A stretch of DNA of 64,000 nt, from positions 20,095 to 84,094 of the forward strand of contig NZ_WIQI01000005.1 of NCBI RefSeq assembly GCF_009602535.1. Direction: 5' to 3'. This document shows positions 25,142 to 32,395 of the stretch, piece after piece. Position 1 is the stretch's first letter. Every line of letters starts with the position of its first letter. This stretch comes from Ornithinicoccus halotolerans (lineage in GTDB: Bacteria > Actinomycetota > Actinomycetes > Actinomycetales > Dermatophilaceae). The notes beneath the pieces were generated by a model, which worked only from the letters and a program-made list of their open reading frames with translations, made no database searches and had not been told where the DNA came from. The position numbers were made by a program, and so were the translations under genes.

Positions 25142-25157
25142 TCACCCTCGCGGGTGA
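25142..25157. promoter_or_regulatory. Palindrome shared with the two-component locus (candidate response-regulator site)
   Basis: TCACCCTCGCGGGTGA is a near-perfect 16-bp palindrome 66 bp before the secreted hydrolase gene. A further half-site CACCCGTCGG follows about two helical turns later. Its first 13 bases are identical to one of two sites next to the NarL-type regulator gene at 31.7 kb (31721-31736, read on the minus strand). A shared regulator is the simplest explanation. Confidence 0.5.
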
Positions 25158-25222
25158 TGACTGGCACCCGTCGGTCGGCCAGCCTGGAGACGTCACTGTT
25201 CTCGAGGCAGGGGGAGGAACCC

Positions 25223-26515
25223 GTGCGCCGTCCGACCATGCTCACCGTCGCCGCTGTCGCAGCGTTCGTGCTGCCGGTCAACGCCGCGCTGGCCGGCCCT
25301 GACCGGGCCGGTCCCGAGGACCGCCCCACCGACATCGACCTGGACGTGACTCAGCAGGTCACCGAGGCGGCCCGGCAGGCGAGCGCGCAGCGGCAGGCCG
25401 CCCCGCAAGGGCACGGTGGCCCGCCCCTGAAGGGGGAGGAGGCGGCCGCGCTGGACGCCGCGACCCGGCAGCTGGCCGACACCGAGGGAACCGTCGGCGT
25501 CACCGCCCGCGTCGAGGGGCCCGACGGCGTGTGGCGCGGAGCCGCGGGGGCGCGGGAGCTGGACCGCCGCCCGCCGGCGCGGCCGCAGGACCGGTTCCGC
25601 GTCGCCAGCATCACCAAGTCGATGGTGGCCACGCTGGTGATGCAGGAGGTAGCGGCGGGCACGTTCACCCTGGACACGCCGGTGAACGAGGTGGTGCCCG
25701 GCATGTTCCCGGCCCACCCCGACGTGACCGTGGAGCACCTGCTGAGCCACCGCTCCGGTGCCCAGACCGGAGAAGGGCTGGTCCTGGCGAGCCGGATGTC
25801 GGACCCGACAGACTGGGAGCAGTTCTTCCAGGCGCTCGGGCAGGACTACGGGCCGCAGGACTACCTCTCGGTGGTCAACGCGGTGCCCTGGCTGTTCGAA
25901 CCCGGCACCGACTTCTCCTACTCCAACGCCGGCTACGTGGCACTGGGGCTGCTGCTGGAGACCGTGACCGGGGAGGACCTCGCTGACCTGCTGCAGGAGC
26001 GGGTGTTCCAGCCCGCGGGGATGCGGCACACCGATTACCCGGTCGACCCGGGCACCAACGGCCCGTTCCTGGTCGGAGCCGCCTGGACCGGGGTACCGGA
26101 GGACGGCGGTCTCGGCTGGCAGTCGCTGGCCGGGTTCGACCCGGACGTCTTCCAGGCCGCCGGCGCGGCGGTCAGCACGACGGCCGACCTGAACGCGTTC
26201 ACCGAGGCCCTCATCACCGGCGAGCTGGTCGACCCCGCGCTGGTGCAGGACATGGTGACGCCCCGGTCGTTCGAGGAGCTGGACTACGGCCTGGGCGTCT
26301 ACCGGCTGCCTGACCCGTGCCCGGCCCCCGGGCAGGAGCCGTGGCTGTACGGCCACGACGGCGCCACCTTCGGGACGCTGAGCATCGCGCTGACCTCGGC
26401 CGACGGCTCCCGCCAGCTCTCCATCGGGGTCACCGGGCGGGACCTGACCGGTGCGACTGTGCCCGACCTCAACTCGCTGCTGGTCCCGATGCTGCTGGCC
26501 AGCTGCGAGGGCTGA
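25223..26515 (+). CDS. Secreted serine hydrolase, class C beta-lactamase / PBP-like fold
   Basis: 430 residues from GTG 25223, just after GGGGGAGG. The start gives VRRPTM plus a hydrophobic stretch LTVAAVAAFVLPVNAALA, a signal peptide with an AxA-type end. Catalytic motifs: SxxK as S129-I-T-K132 in FRVASITKSMVAT, YxN as Y233-S-N in DFSYSNAGYVALG, and HDGATFG replacing KTG. LLSHRSGAQTGEG follows the usual 'LL.H.SG' pattern. Members are D-amino-peptidases, esterases or cell-wall hydrolases outside the membrane. The upstream palindrome suggests control by the HK/RR pair at 31.7-33.6 kb, so an envelope-stress role is possible. Confidence 0.86.
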   Translation: MRRPTMLTVAAVAAFVLPVNAALAGPDRAGPEDRPTDIDLDVTQQVTEAARQASAQRQAAPQGHGGPPLKGEEAAALDAATRQLADTEGTVGVTARVEGPDGVWRGAAGARELDRRPPARPQDRFRVASITKSMVATLVMQEVAAGTFTLDTPVNEVVPGMFPAHPDVTVEHLLSHRSGAQTGEGLVLASRMSDPTDWEQFFQALGQDYGPQDYLSVVNAVPWLFEPGTDFSYSNAGYVALGLLLETVTGEDLADLLQERVFQPAGMRHTDYPVDPGTNGPFLVGAAWTGVPEDGGLGWQSLAGFDPDVFQAAGAAVSTTADLNAFTEALITGELVDPALVQDMVTPRSFEELDYGLGVYRLPDPCPAPGQEPWLYGHDGATFGTLSIALTSADGSRQLSIGVTGRDLTGATVPDLNSLLVPMLLASCEG

Positions 26516-26526
26516 GCGCGGGCACC

Positions 26527-27294
26527 TCAGCGGCCACGCCCTCCCTGGCGGGCGGCCACGACCTGCTCGGCGCGCCGCACGACCGCCTCGAGCCGGCGGC
26601 GGTGCGCTCCCCGCCAGTAGACCGCCCCGCAGCCCCGGCAGCGGGCGAACTGCTGGTAGCTGCGGCGCGTGCCCGGCTCGAGCCGGGCCGCGACGTCGGC
26701 GTGGCTGGCGGGCGCCAGCAGACCGTTGCAGCGGCCGCACCGGGTCCACGGCGCCAGCGGCGGAGCGAACCGGTCGAGCACGTCGACCAGCTGGTCCTCC
26801 GGGGAGTCGTGCCGCACCAGGGCGCCCTCCGGGAGCGCGGTCCGCGCCAGCAGGCCGCGGTCCCGGGTCAGCAGCACCCGCGACTCGGTGGCGGCCCAGC
26901 GCACCAGGTCCGCGTCCGCGGCCTCGGTGCGGTAGCCGGTGTCGACGCCCAGCAGCCGCAGCCGGCGGGCCAGCGATCCCAGGTGCACGTCGAGCAGGAA
27001 CCGTGGCGGCCACACCGAGGTCGGCTGCGGGCGCGGCCGGTCCGGTACCTGCAGGACCGCCTCCGGGCCGCTGTCGCGGCGCCCGGGGGTGACGTCGCCG
27101 ACCAGCGTCTGCGGTGGGACCGCGCGCCCGTCCAGCCGCAGCTGTCCGACCTCGGTCAGCGGCACGCCGAGGGACTGCACGACGTGCCCGAGAGTATCGG
27201 TCGGGGCGGCCGGTGCGGTCACCTCGCCGGTGCGCCGGGGCCGCGGCAGCAGGAACCACAGCTCGGCTGCGACCTGCACGGACAGCGTGGGCAT
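26527..27294 (-). CDS. Mut7-C ubiquitin-like / RNase (PIN-fold) domain protein
   Basis: 255 residues from ATG 27294. Residues 1-80 form the ubiquitin-like Mut7-C module (VQVAAELWFLLP through VGQLRLDGRAVPPQTLVGDVTPG). The Mut7-C RNase domain follows: PPRFLLDVHLGSLARRLRLLGVDTGY, ESRVLLTRDRGLLARTALP, then zinc-ribbon cysteines in RCGRCNGLL and CRGCGAVYWRGAHRRRL. Members are predicted single-strand RNases with an acidic PIN-type active site; bacterial functions are undetermined. It converges on the hydrolase gene with 11 bp between the stops. Confidence 0.88.
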   Translation of the reverse strand: MPTLSVQVAAELWFLLPRPRRTGEVTAPAAPTDTLGHVVQSLGVPLTEVGQLRLDGRAVPPQTLVGDVTPGRRDSGPEAVLQVPDRPRPQPTSVWPPRFLLDVHLGSLARRLRLLGVDTGYRTEAADADLVRWAATESRVLLTRDRGLLARTALPEGALVRHDSPEDQLVDVLDRFAPPLAPWTRCGRCNGLLAPASHADVAARLEPGTRRSYQQFARCRGCGAVYWRGAHRRRLEAVVRRAEQVVAARQGGRGR

Positions 27295-27472
27295 ACATCC
27301 AGCATCCCAACCGTTGTCGGGGGTTGCTGCGTCTCCGGGGGGAGGGACCCCCGCATGGTGCTGTCCCGGTGACACCACTGGGAACAGCAGTGACGCGTGG
27401 GACGTTGGTGTACATGAGTGCGGGCCGGGAGGACCCGCACTCCACGGTGGTCTGAGCAGGAGGTGAGTTGCC

Positions 27473-27892
27473 GTGGCCAGGAAGCGTCGCAACTACGTGG
27501 AGATCGAGGAAGGCGACGCCGTGCTGCGGTACTTCCCGCACGTCAACGGTGGTGGCATGGTCGAGGAGACCGCGCAGGTCGAGGCGAGCGCCTACCTGGA
27601 GTCCTCGGCCTACGTCGACCCCCGTGCGCGGGTGGAGGCCGGGGCCCGGCTGGGTCGGGGCGCCTGGGTGGACCGCGACGCGGTCGTGGGCGAGCACGTG
27701 TCGATGGCCGAGGCCACGCACCTGGGCCCCGGGGCCGCCCTGGGCCGTGACGTCCGCGTGGGGGCGCGCACCCGCATCGGGGCACGAGCCACGGTGGCCG
27801 CCGGCGTGAGCCTGGCCGCCGACACCGTGGTGCCGGCCGACGCCGAGGTGCGTGAGTCCGTGGACCGCCCCGGAGTGGTGCGCGCCGCCTGA
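27473..27892 (+). CDS. Hexapeptide-repeat (left-handed beta-helix) protein
   Basis: 139 residues from GTG 27473, preceded by AGGAGG. From about residue 30 the sequence is an imperfect hexapeptide repeat (AYLESS AYVDPR ARVEAG ARLGRG AWVDRD AVVGEH ...), the pattern of left-handed beta-helices in bacterial acyltransferases and gamma-carbonic anhydrases. There is no visible catalytic His cluster or acyl-CoA extension, so it may be only structural, or a trimeric carbonic-anhydrase-like protein lacking metal ligands. It precedes the DUF4177 gene by 14 bp, but that gene has its own -10 box. Confidence 0.65.
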   Translation: MARKRRNYVEIEEGDAVLRYFPHVNGGGMVEETAQVEASAYLESSAYVDPRARVEAGARLGRGAWVDRDAVVGEHVSMAEATHLGPGAALGRDVRVGARTRIGARATVAAGVSLAADTVVPADAEVRESVDRPGVVRAA

Positions 27893-27895
27893 GGC

Positions 27896-27901
27896 TACGA
27901 T
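27896..27901 (+). promoter_or_regulatory. -10 box (TACGAT) for leaderless start of the DUF4177 gene
   Basis: TACGAT ends five bases before ATG 27907, and there is no ribosome-binding site. It partly overlaps the stop region of the hexapeptide-repeat gene. Confidence 0.42.
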
Positions 27902-27906
27902 CGAGC

Positions 27907-28107
27907 ATGCGCTATGAGTACAAGGTGGTCGAGCTCCGCGAGGGGCTGCTCGGCGGCAAGATGTCAGGGCAGAAGCTGGAGAAGGTCCTGAACGACCACG
28001 CCGGGAAGGGCTGGCAGGTCAAGGCGATCACGACAGCGGACGTGAAGGGCCGGATCGGACCCGGCGGGGTGGAGGGGATCCTGGTCACCTTCGAGCGCCC
28101 CGTCTGA
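27907..28107 (+). CDS. DUF4177 small protein
   Basis: 66 residues: MRYEYKVVELREGLLGGKMSG, then LEKVLNDHAGKGWQVKAI and a last strand VEGILVTFERPV. This 'YEYKVV...LN..g..GW' pattern defines DUF4177, small soluble alpha/beta proteins of unknown function. About 100 bp of G/C-rich, hairpin-prone DNA follows before the convergent SIR2 gene. Confidence 0.85.
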   Translation: MRYEYKVVELREGLLGGKMSGQKLEKVLNDHAGKGWQVKAITTADVKGRIGPGGVEGILVTFERPV

Positions 28108-28212
28108 GCGCTCCTGTCCTTCGCCGCGTGCGCACGGCGCAGCAGGCGCCCGGCAGCCGGCGCGTGCCCGGTCGCCGGCCGGGTGTCTCTGGGTGAGGCC
28201 CGGGGCGGACGT

Positions 28213-29778
28213 CTACGGCTGTGGGCCAGGTTGTCTCGGTTCCTTCCCGTCGCCGGCGGCCCGGCTCCCATCGCCCCCCGTCCCGGCCTCCTCTCGGGCC
28301 CCCAGCGCACGCAACGCGCTCACCAGGTCGCCCCAGCCGTCCTGCTCGAACGACGTGGCCCGCAACGCCATCGACCCGGCGACGTCGGCCAGCTGCTGCT
28401 CCGGCTCGGACAGCAGCGAGCGGAAGTCCGGGTCCAGCAGGAAGGAGGCGTCGCGACAGGCGTGGGTGGCCAGGGCGTCGAGGAAGATCTCCAGGTGGCG
28501 CGCCTGCTCCTCCTCGGTTTCGCCGCCCATACCGATCCAGTCCAGCTCATCCCGCCACAGCCGAGACTTGAGCGGCTCCTCGTCCAGGGCCAGGACGGAG
28601 CCGAACCTGGTGGTGACCCCGTGGGCACGGCGGAACTCCGTGGTCTCGTGCGCCAGCCGCAGGATGTTGTCATCGGTGAGCGAGGCCCCGACGACCATCA
28701 GGTGCCTGGTCAGGAGCACCGCCTGGAACAGCGAGGCGGCCGGTCGCCAGCGGGCGTCGTACCCGACGAACTGCCCCCGGGTGAGCACGATCGACTCGTG
28801 GTGCTCCAGGTCCCCGTGCAGCTTGAGCAGCCAGGGCAGGTCCGGCGTCGGTTCCTCCCACGGCATCACCGAGATGTCGCCGTCCTGCCCGGACACGGCA
28901 GCCTCGAAGCAGCGGTCGTAGTTGGTCGTCACCACCTCCCGGCAGCCGAGCGCGGCCAGCAGGACGTGGGAGATGGCCGGCTTGTCGAGCTGGCGCATGC
29001 GGTCGGCGACGAGCTCGGTCAGCGTGCCCCGCAGCTCCCGCTGCAACAGCTCGGCCTGCTCCAGCGCCGCGAGCTGACCGAAGGCCTCGCCGTCGCGGAC
29101 AGCGGCGTCCTCGGCGTGGGTGCGCATCTCCTCCACCAGCTGCCGCCACGACGGGCCACCCGCCGGGATGCTGACGCCGCCGCCGATGAGCAGCGCCAGC
29201 CTTCCCTCCCGGGCGTAGCCGCCGAGGGTACGGGCCTGGCTGAGCAGCCGGCCGTCCAGCGGGGCGAAGTCACCGGTGCGGCGCCGCTGCGCCTGCAGGG
29301 CGGCGTAGGCCGACCGGCGGGAAGCGACCACCACCACGTCGAGGTCGCGCTCCCGGGTGAAGGAGATCGTGGTCTCCAGCAGCCGGCGGATGATGTCCCC
29401 GGAGTCCGTCCGCAGCCCGCCCGCACCGATCCCGAGCACCGGCAGCGCGATGAGCGGCTTGACCCGCCCCCTCCGGGGCGAGGGCATCCGTGCGGCGATG
29501 TCCTCCAGGGTGGCCAGCAGGTCGCGCATCAGCTCATCCGGATGCCGCGTGTGAGGGGCCGTGACGTCGAGGAACCAGATGTCATCCCGGGTCGCGGCGC
29601 GGCCGAACGGCTGCTGCTCCCGCCACCGGGTGGGCCGCAGCGAGTCGACGTGGACATCGCCGAGCACACCGGACCAGTTGCTGTGCTCGATGTTGAAGTC
29701 CGAGTCCGTGGGCACGATGGCGCAGTCCCACGGCATGATCTCCATGCGCCCAGGAACGACGAAGGCGTGACCCGTCAC
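28213..29778 (-). CDS. Macro-like + SIR2 fusion protein, candidate NAD-consuming defence effector
   Basis: 521 residues. Residues 1-165 look like a macro (ADP-ribose-binding) fold: an N-terminal MEIMPWDCAIVPTDSDFNIEH and LIALPVLGIGAGGLRTDSGDIIRRLLETT, resembling the 'fP.lGtG..G.' loop, then DVVVVASRRSAYAAL. Residues 190-400 are a SIR2_2 domain: ALLIGGGVSIPAGGPSWRQL, the TTNYDRCFEAAV motif, KLHGD with the catalytic His near 321, and VVGASLTDDNILRL. All core SIR2 motifs are intact. SIR2 proteins of anti-phage systems (Thoeris ThsA, DSR, pAgo-linked) deplete NAD on infection. Here the putative sensor and NADase are on one chain without an obvious partner gene. Confidence 0.78.
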   Translation of the reverse strand: MTGHAFVVPGRMEIMPWDCAIVPTDSDFNIEHSNWSGVLGDVHVDSLRPTRWREQQPFGRAATRDDIWFLDVTAPHTRHPDELMRDLLATLEDIAARMPSPRRGRVKPLIALPVLGIGAGGLRTDSGDIIRRLLETTISFTRERDLDVVVVASRRSAYAALQAQRRRTGDFAPLDGRLLSQARTLGGYAREGRLALLIGGGVSIPAGGPSWRQLVEEMRTHAEDAAVRDGEAFGQLAALEQAELLQRELRGTLTELVADRMRQLDKPAISHVLLAALGCREVVTTNYDRCFEAAVSGQDGDISVMPWEEPTPDLPWLLKLHGDLEHHESIVLTRGQFVGYDARWRPAASLFQAVLLTRHLMVVGASLTDDNILRLAHETTEFRRAHGVTTRFGSVLALDEEPLKSRLWRDELDWIGMGGETEEEQARHLEIFLDALATHACRDASFLLDPDFRSLLSEPEQQLADVAGSMALRATSFEQDGWGDLVSALRALGAREEAGTGGDGSRAAGDGKEPRQPGPQP

Positions 29779-29906
29779 CGCTTTCCTCCCGCGTCACCGT
29801 AGGGAAGCACCGTAGGACCGGGTGGGACGGCCCGCATCCGCAGCCGCTGAGGTGCCCGGGACGCGAGCCGCCGGCGTTCGACCGGCGCGTGGCTGGCCGG
29901 GTGCGG

Positions 29907-30353
29907 CTACCAGCTGAGGCCGTGGCGGGCGAGCTCGAGCTGGGTCTGCATGCGGTCCCAGCTGCTCATCGGCCGGGTCCGCGGCGGCGGCAGCTGCAGC
30001 GCCTGGCAGCACTCGGCCAGCACGTCGTCGTAGGCCAGCGCCAGCACCCGCAGCCGGTGGGCCTTGGCGGGGGCGTCCGAACCCTCCACCCGGGCGGACT
30101 CCTGCTCCAGCCGGCGCAGGTCGGCCACCAGCCGCTCCAGCGCCGGGTGGTCGCGCTGCAGGGGGTGGACGGCGCCGAGGCCGGCGGGGCTCTCGTGGGT
30201 GGCCCACCACACCAGCGCCCGGTCGAGGGCGTAGAAGGTCAGCGCCGGCGCTGCGCACAGCGCCGCGAACGAGACCATCGCACTCATCACATCGTCGCTT
30301 CCGTGCTCGCTCCACGCGGGCGTGGTCGCCACGGCAGGAGCACTCGCCTTCAT
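29907..30353 (-). CDS. Conserved-looking small protein with one N-terminal membrane helix
   Basis: 148 residues from ATG 30353; an alternative ATG at 30287 (MSAMVSF) would give 126. A hydrophobic segment (MVSFAALCAAPALTFYALDRALVWW) is followed by a helical, charged region with ALERLVADLRRLEQESARVEG, a possible coiled coil, and AHRLRVLALAYDDVLAECCQALQLPPP. The codon pattern and composition are protein-like, but no family is recognised. It follows the large membrane protein of the two-component locus on the same strand, 84 bp away, and may share its transcript. Confidence 0.6.
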   Translation of the reverse strand: MKASAPAVATTPAWSEHGSDDVMSAMVSFAALCAAPALTFYALDRALVWWATHESPAGLGAVHPLQRDHPALERLVADLRRLEQESARVEGSDAPAKAHRLRVLALAYDDVLAECCQALQLPPPRTRPMSSWDRMQTQLELARHGLSW

Positions 30354-30437
30354 CGTCGCGCCGCGGCGCGGCGATGTCGAGTGCACCGCCGACGAAGCGC
30401 GCCGCCACCACCCCTCCACTCATCTCCGGGTCAGGCC

Positions 30438-31664
30438 TCAGGCCGCCGGCTCGCCGGCGGCGACCGCCGGCCCGGGGGCCATGGCTCGCCGGTGCAGCGC
30501 GTAACCGCACACCGCCAGGGCGAGCAGCGGACCCCACGCCCAGAACGGCAGCAGCACCATGCTGCCGAGCCCCAGCCTGCCGTCCGTCTGGGCGAAGGCC
30601 AGCGGCATCGGTACCGCCGCCGCGCACAGCGCCACCGCCACGAACGCCCCCGGCACGACGGCCAGCGCGACCGGCACCGCACGCGCTCCGAGGACCGGGA
30701 CCCACCGCGGGAACCGCTCGCCCCAGCGCTGCACCAGCCCCAGCGTCAGCACCGCGCCCACGACGGCGGCCGCACCGAGCAACGTCCCCATCGCGACCGT
30801 CTCCAGGGTGTGGCCGCCGCGAGGCGCCAGGAGGGGCCACGGGGTGAGCCAGCTCAGCCGGGCCAGCACGTACGGCGCCGGTGCCAGCGCGGCGGCCACG
30901 GTCAGCCCGCGCCGGTGGCGGTGCACCCAGCCACCCGCCGCGGTGACCTCGACCCGGGCCCACCCCAGCGCCAGGACCGCCCAGGCGACACTGGTGGCCA
31001 GCAGCCACAGCAGCGGACCGACCTCGGCCACGACCTGTGCCACCAGGGAGACCCACCACTGCGCGGCGGTGATGTCTGCCCGGTACAGCCCGGCCACGAC
31101 GGCGACCAGGACCAGGCCGACCAGGCAGCACAGCGCCACCATGACCCGGCCACGGCCACGGCCACCTGCCGCGGCGGCGGTGGCTGCGGCAGCGATCCGG
31201 CCGGCGACTCCCAGCAGTGGCACGGCGAGCAGCAGGAGTGGCAGCGCGAGCGCCAGGGCGTAGCCGACGGCCATGACGGCGGTCATCCCCAGCAGACCCA
31301 GACCCGCGGTGACGGCGACCGCACCGGCCAGCAGCGCCGGCACCGGCCGGCGGCGCCCGTCGCCTCGCCCGGGGACGGCGAGGCCGAGTACCGCCGCTAC
31401 CGCTCCGGTGCTGACGGCGACCCCGGCGGTGGCCTGTGGGCTGAGCCAGCTGCGCAGCAGCGCCTGCGTGGGGTCGGCGAACAGGCTCGCGCCCCCCGCG
31501 GTGAAGACTGGCTGCTCACCGAGCAGGACGGGGCCGGCCATGGCGGCCGTCCCGAGCCCGAGGGCGGCGCCCACCGGAGGCAGCCAGGGCAGGGTCGGAC
31601 CGGCGACCGGGCGGGCCGGCGAGTCGGTGGTGGGTGCGGTCCTGAGATCCGTGTTCGGTGTCAT
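30438..31664 (-). CDS. Polytopic membrane protein linked to a two-component system
   Basis: 408 residues from ATG 31664, with about ten hydrophobic segments, for example GAALGLGTAAMAGPVLLG, AVMAVGYALALALPLLLLAVPLLG and RVMVALCCLVGLVLVAVVAGLY. A conserved-looking periplasmic part contains TPWPLLAPRGGHTLET. No ATPase, no transport signature and no named family are recognised. It follows the response regulator by 74 bp. That gap holds two palindromes that also occur before the secreted hydrolase at 25.2 kb, so it is probably a direct target of this system. It may be a sensor partner or transporter. Confidence 0.65.
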   Translation of the reverse strand: MTPNTDLRTAPTTDSPARPVAGPTLPWLPPVGAALGLGTAAMAGPVLLGEQPVFTAGGASLFADPTQALLRSWLSPQATAGVAVSTGAVAAVLGLAVPGRGDGRRRPVPALLAGAVAVTAGLGLLGMTAVMAVGYALALALPLLLLAVPLLGVAGRIAAAATAAAAGGRGRGRVMVALCCLVGLVLVAVVAGLYRADITAAQWWVSLVAQVVAEVGPLLWLLATSVAWAVLALGWARVEVTAAGGWVHRHRRGLTVAAALAPAPYVLARLSWLTPWPLLAPRGGHTLETVAMGTLLGAAAVVGAVLTLGLVQRWGERFPRWVPVLGARAVPVALAVVPGAFVAVALCAAAVPMPLAFAQTDGRLGLGSMVLLPFWAWGPLLALAVCGYALHRRAMAPGPAVAAGEPAA

Positions 31665-31699
31665 GGCAGCAGCGTCGCCGCGGGCCCGAGGCGGTGGCC

Positions 31700-31736
31700 T
31701 CACCCGTGCGGGTGATTCCGCACCCCGCGAGGGTGA
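31700..31736. promoter_or_regulatory. Tandem palindromes between response regulator and membrane-protein gene
   Basis: Two 16-bp inverted repeats, TCACCCGTGCGGGTGA (31700-31715) and CACCCCGCGAGGGTGA (31721-31736), have centres 21 bp apart (two helical turns). That layout suits a dimeric NarL-type regulator. They sit 36 bp upstream of the membrane-protein gene (minus strand). A third copy lies before the hydrolase gene at 25142. Confidence 0.55.
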
Positions 31737-31738
31737 TC

Positions 31739-32395
31739 TCAGCGCAGCGGCACCAGCCCGGACTGGTAGGCGATGACCACCGCCTGGGTCCGGTCGCGGG
31801 CACCGAGCTTGGCCAGCAGCCGGGCGACGTGGGTGCGCACCGTCTCCACGCCCAGCACCAGCTCGCCGGCGATCTCGGCGTTGGACAGGCCGCGGGCGAC
31901 CCCCTCGAGCACCTGCTGCTCCCGCTCGGTGAGGGCGGGGCCGGCCCACCGTCGCGGTTCCGGCGCGTGCTGCAAGGCCAGGGCGCGCACCGCCTCGGGG
32001 AAGACGAGGTGCTCACCGGCGGCCACGGTCCGCACCGCGGTCACGATCGCCTCGGCGGTGGACCGCTTGAGCAGGAACCCGGCCGCCCCGGCCCGGAGCG
32101 CCGCGAACACGTAGTCGTCGGCGTCGAACGTGGTCACCACCAGCACCCGCGGCGCCGGGTCCAGCGCCAGCAGGCGCTCGGTGGCCCGGATCCCGTCCAC
32201 GCCGGGCATCCGCACGTCCACGCACGCCACGTCGGGGGAGTAGCGGCGTGCCTGGGTGAGCGCCTCGGCCCCGTCGGCCGCCTCGGCCACCACGGTGATG
32301 TCGGGCTCGGTCTCCAGGATGGTGCGCAGCCCCTGCCGCACCAGCGGCTCGTCGTCGGCGACGAGCACGCGGATGGGCGGTGCGGTCGTGCTCAT
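31739..32395 (-). CDS. Two-component response regulator, NarL/LuxR type
   Basis: 218 residues from ATG 32395. Receiver domain: IRVLVADDEPLVRQGL with the acidic pair, the phosphorylated Asp60 in VACVDVRMPGVDG, and the Thr/Lys switch in LVVTTFDADDYVFAALRAGAAGFLLK. C-terminal LuxR helix-turn-helix: LTEREQQVLEGVARGLSNAEIAGELVLGVETVRTHVARLLAKLGARDR. It is translated in TGATG overlap with the histidine kinase and is certainly its partner. Likely targets are the palindromes at 31700-31736 and 25142-25157. Confidence 0.95.
   Translation of the reverse strand: MSTTAPPIRVLVADDEPLVRQGLRTILETEPDITVVAEAADGAEALTQARRYSPDVACVDVRMPGVDGIRATERLLALDPAPRVLVVTTFDADDYVFAALRAGAAGFLLKRSTAEAIVTAVRTVAAGEHLVFPEAVRALALQHAPEPRRWAGPALTEREQQVLEGVARGLSNAEIAGELVLGVETVRTHVARLLAKLGARDRTQAVVIAYQSGLVPLR

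Noticed and set aside
28183..29802. Long plus-strand open frame (539 codons) opposite the macro/SIR2 gene
   Set aside because: It is antisense to a gene with intact SIR2 motifs. Its translation is Arg/Gly/Gln/His-rich without domain character, as expected from the codon bias of the opposite strand.
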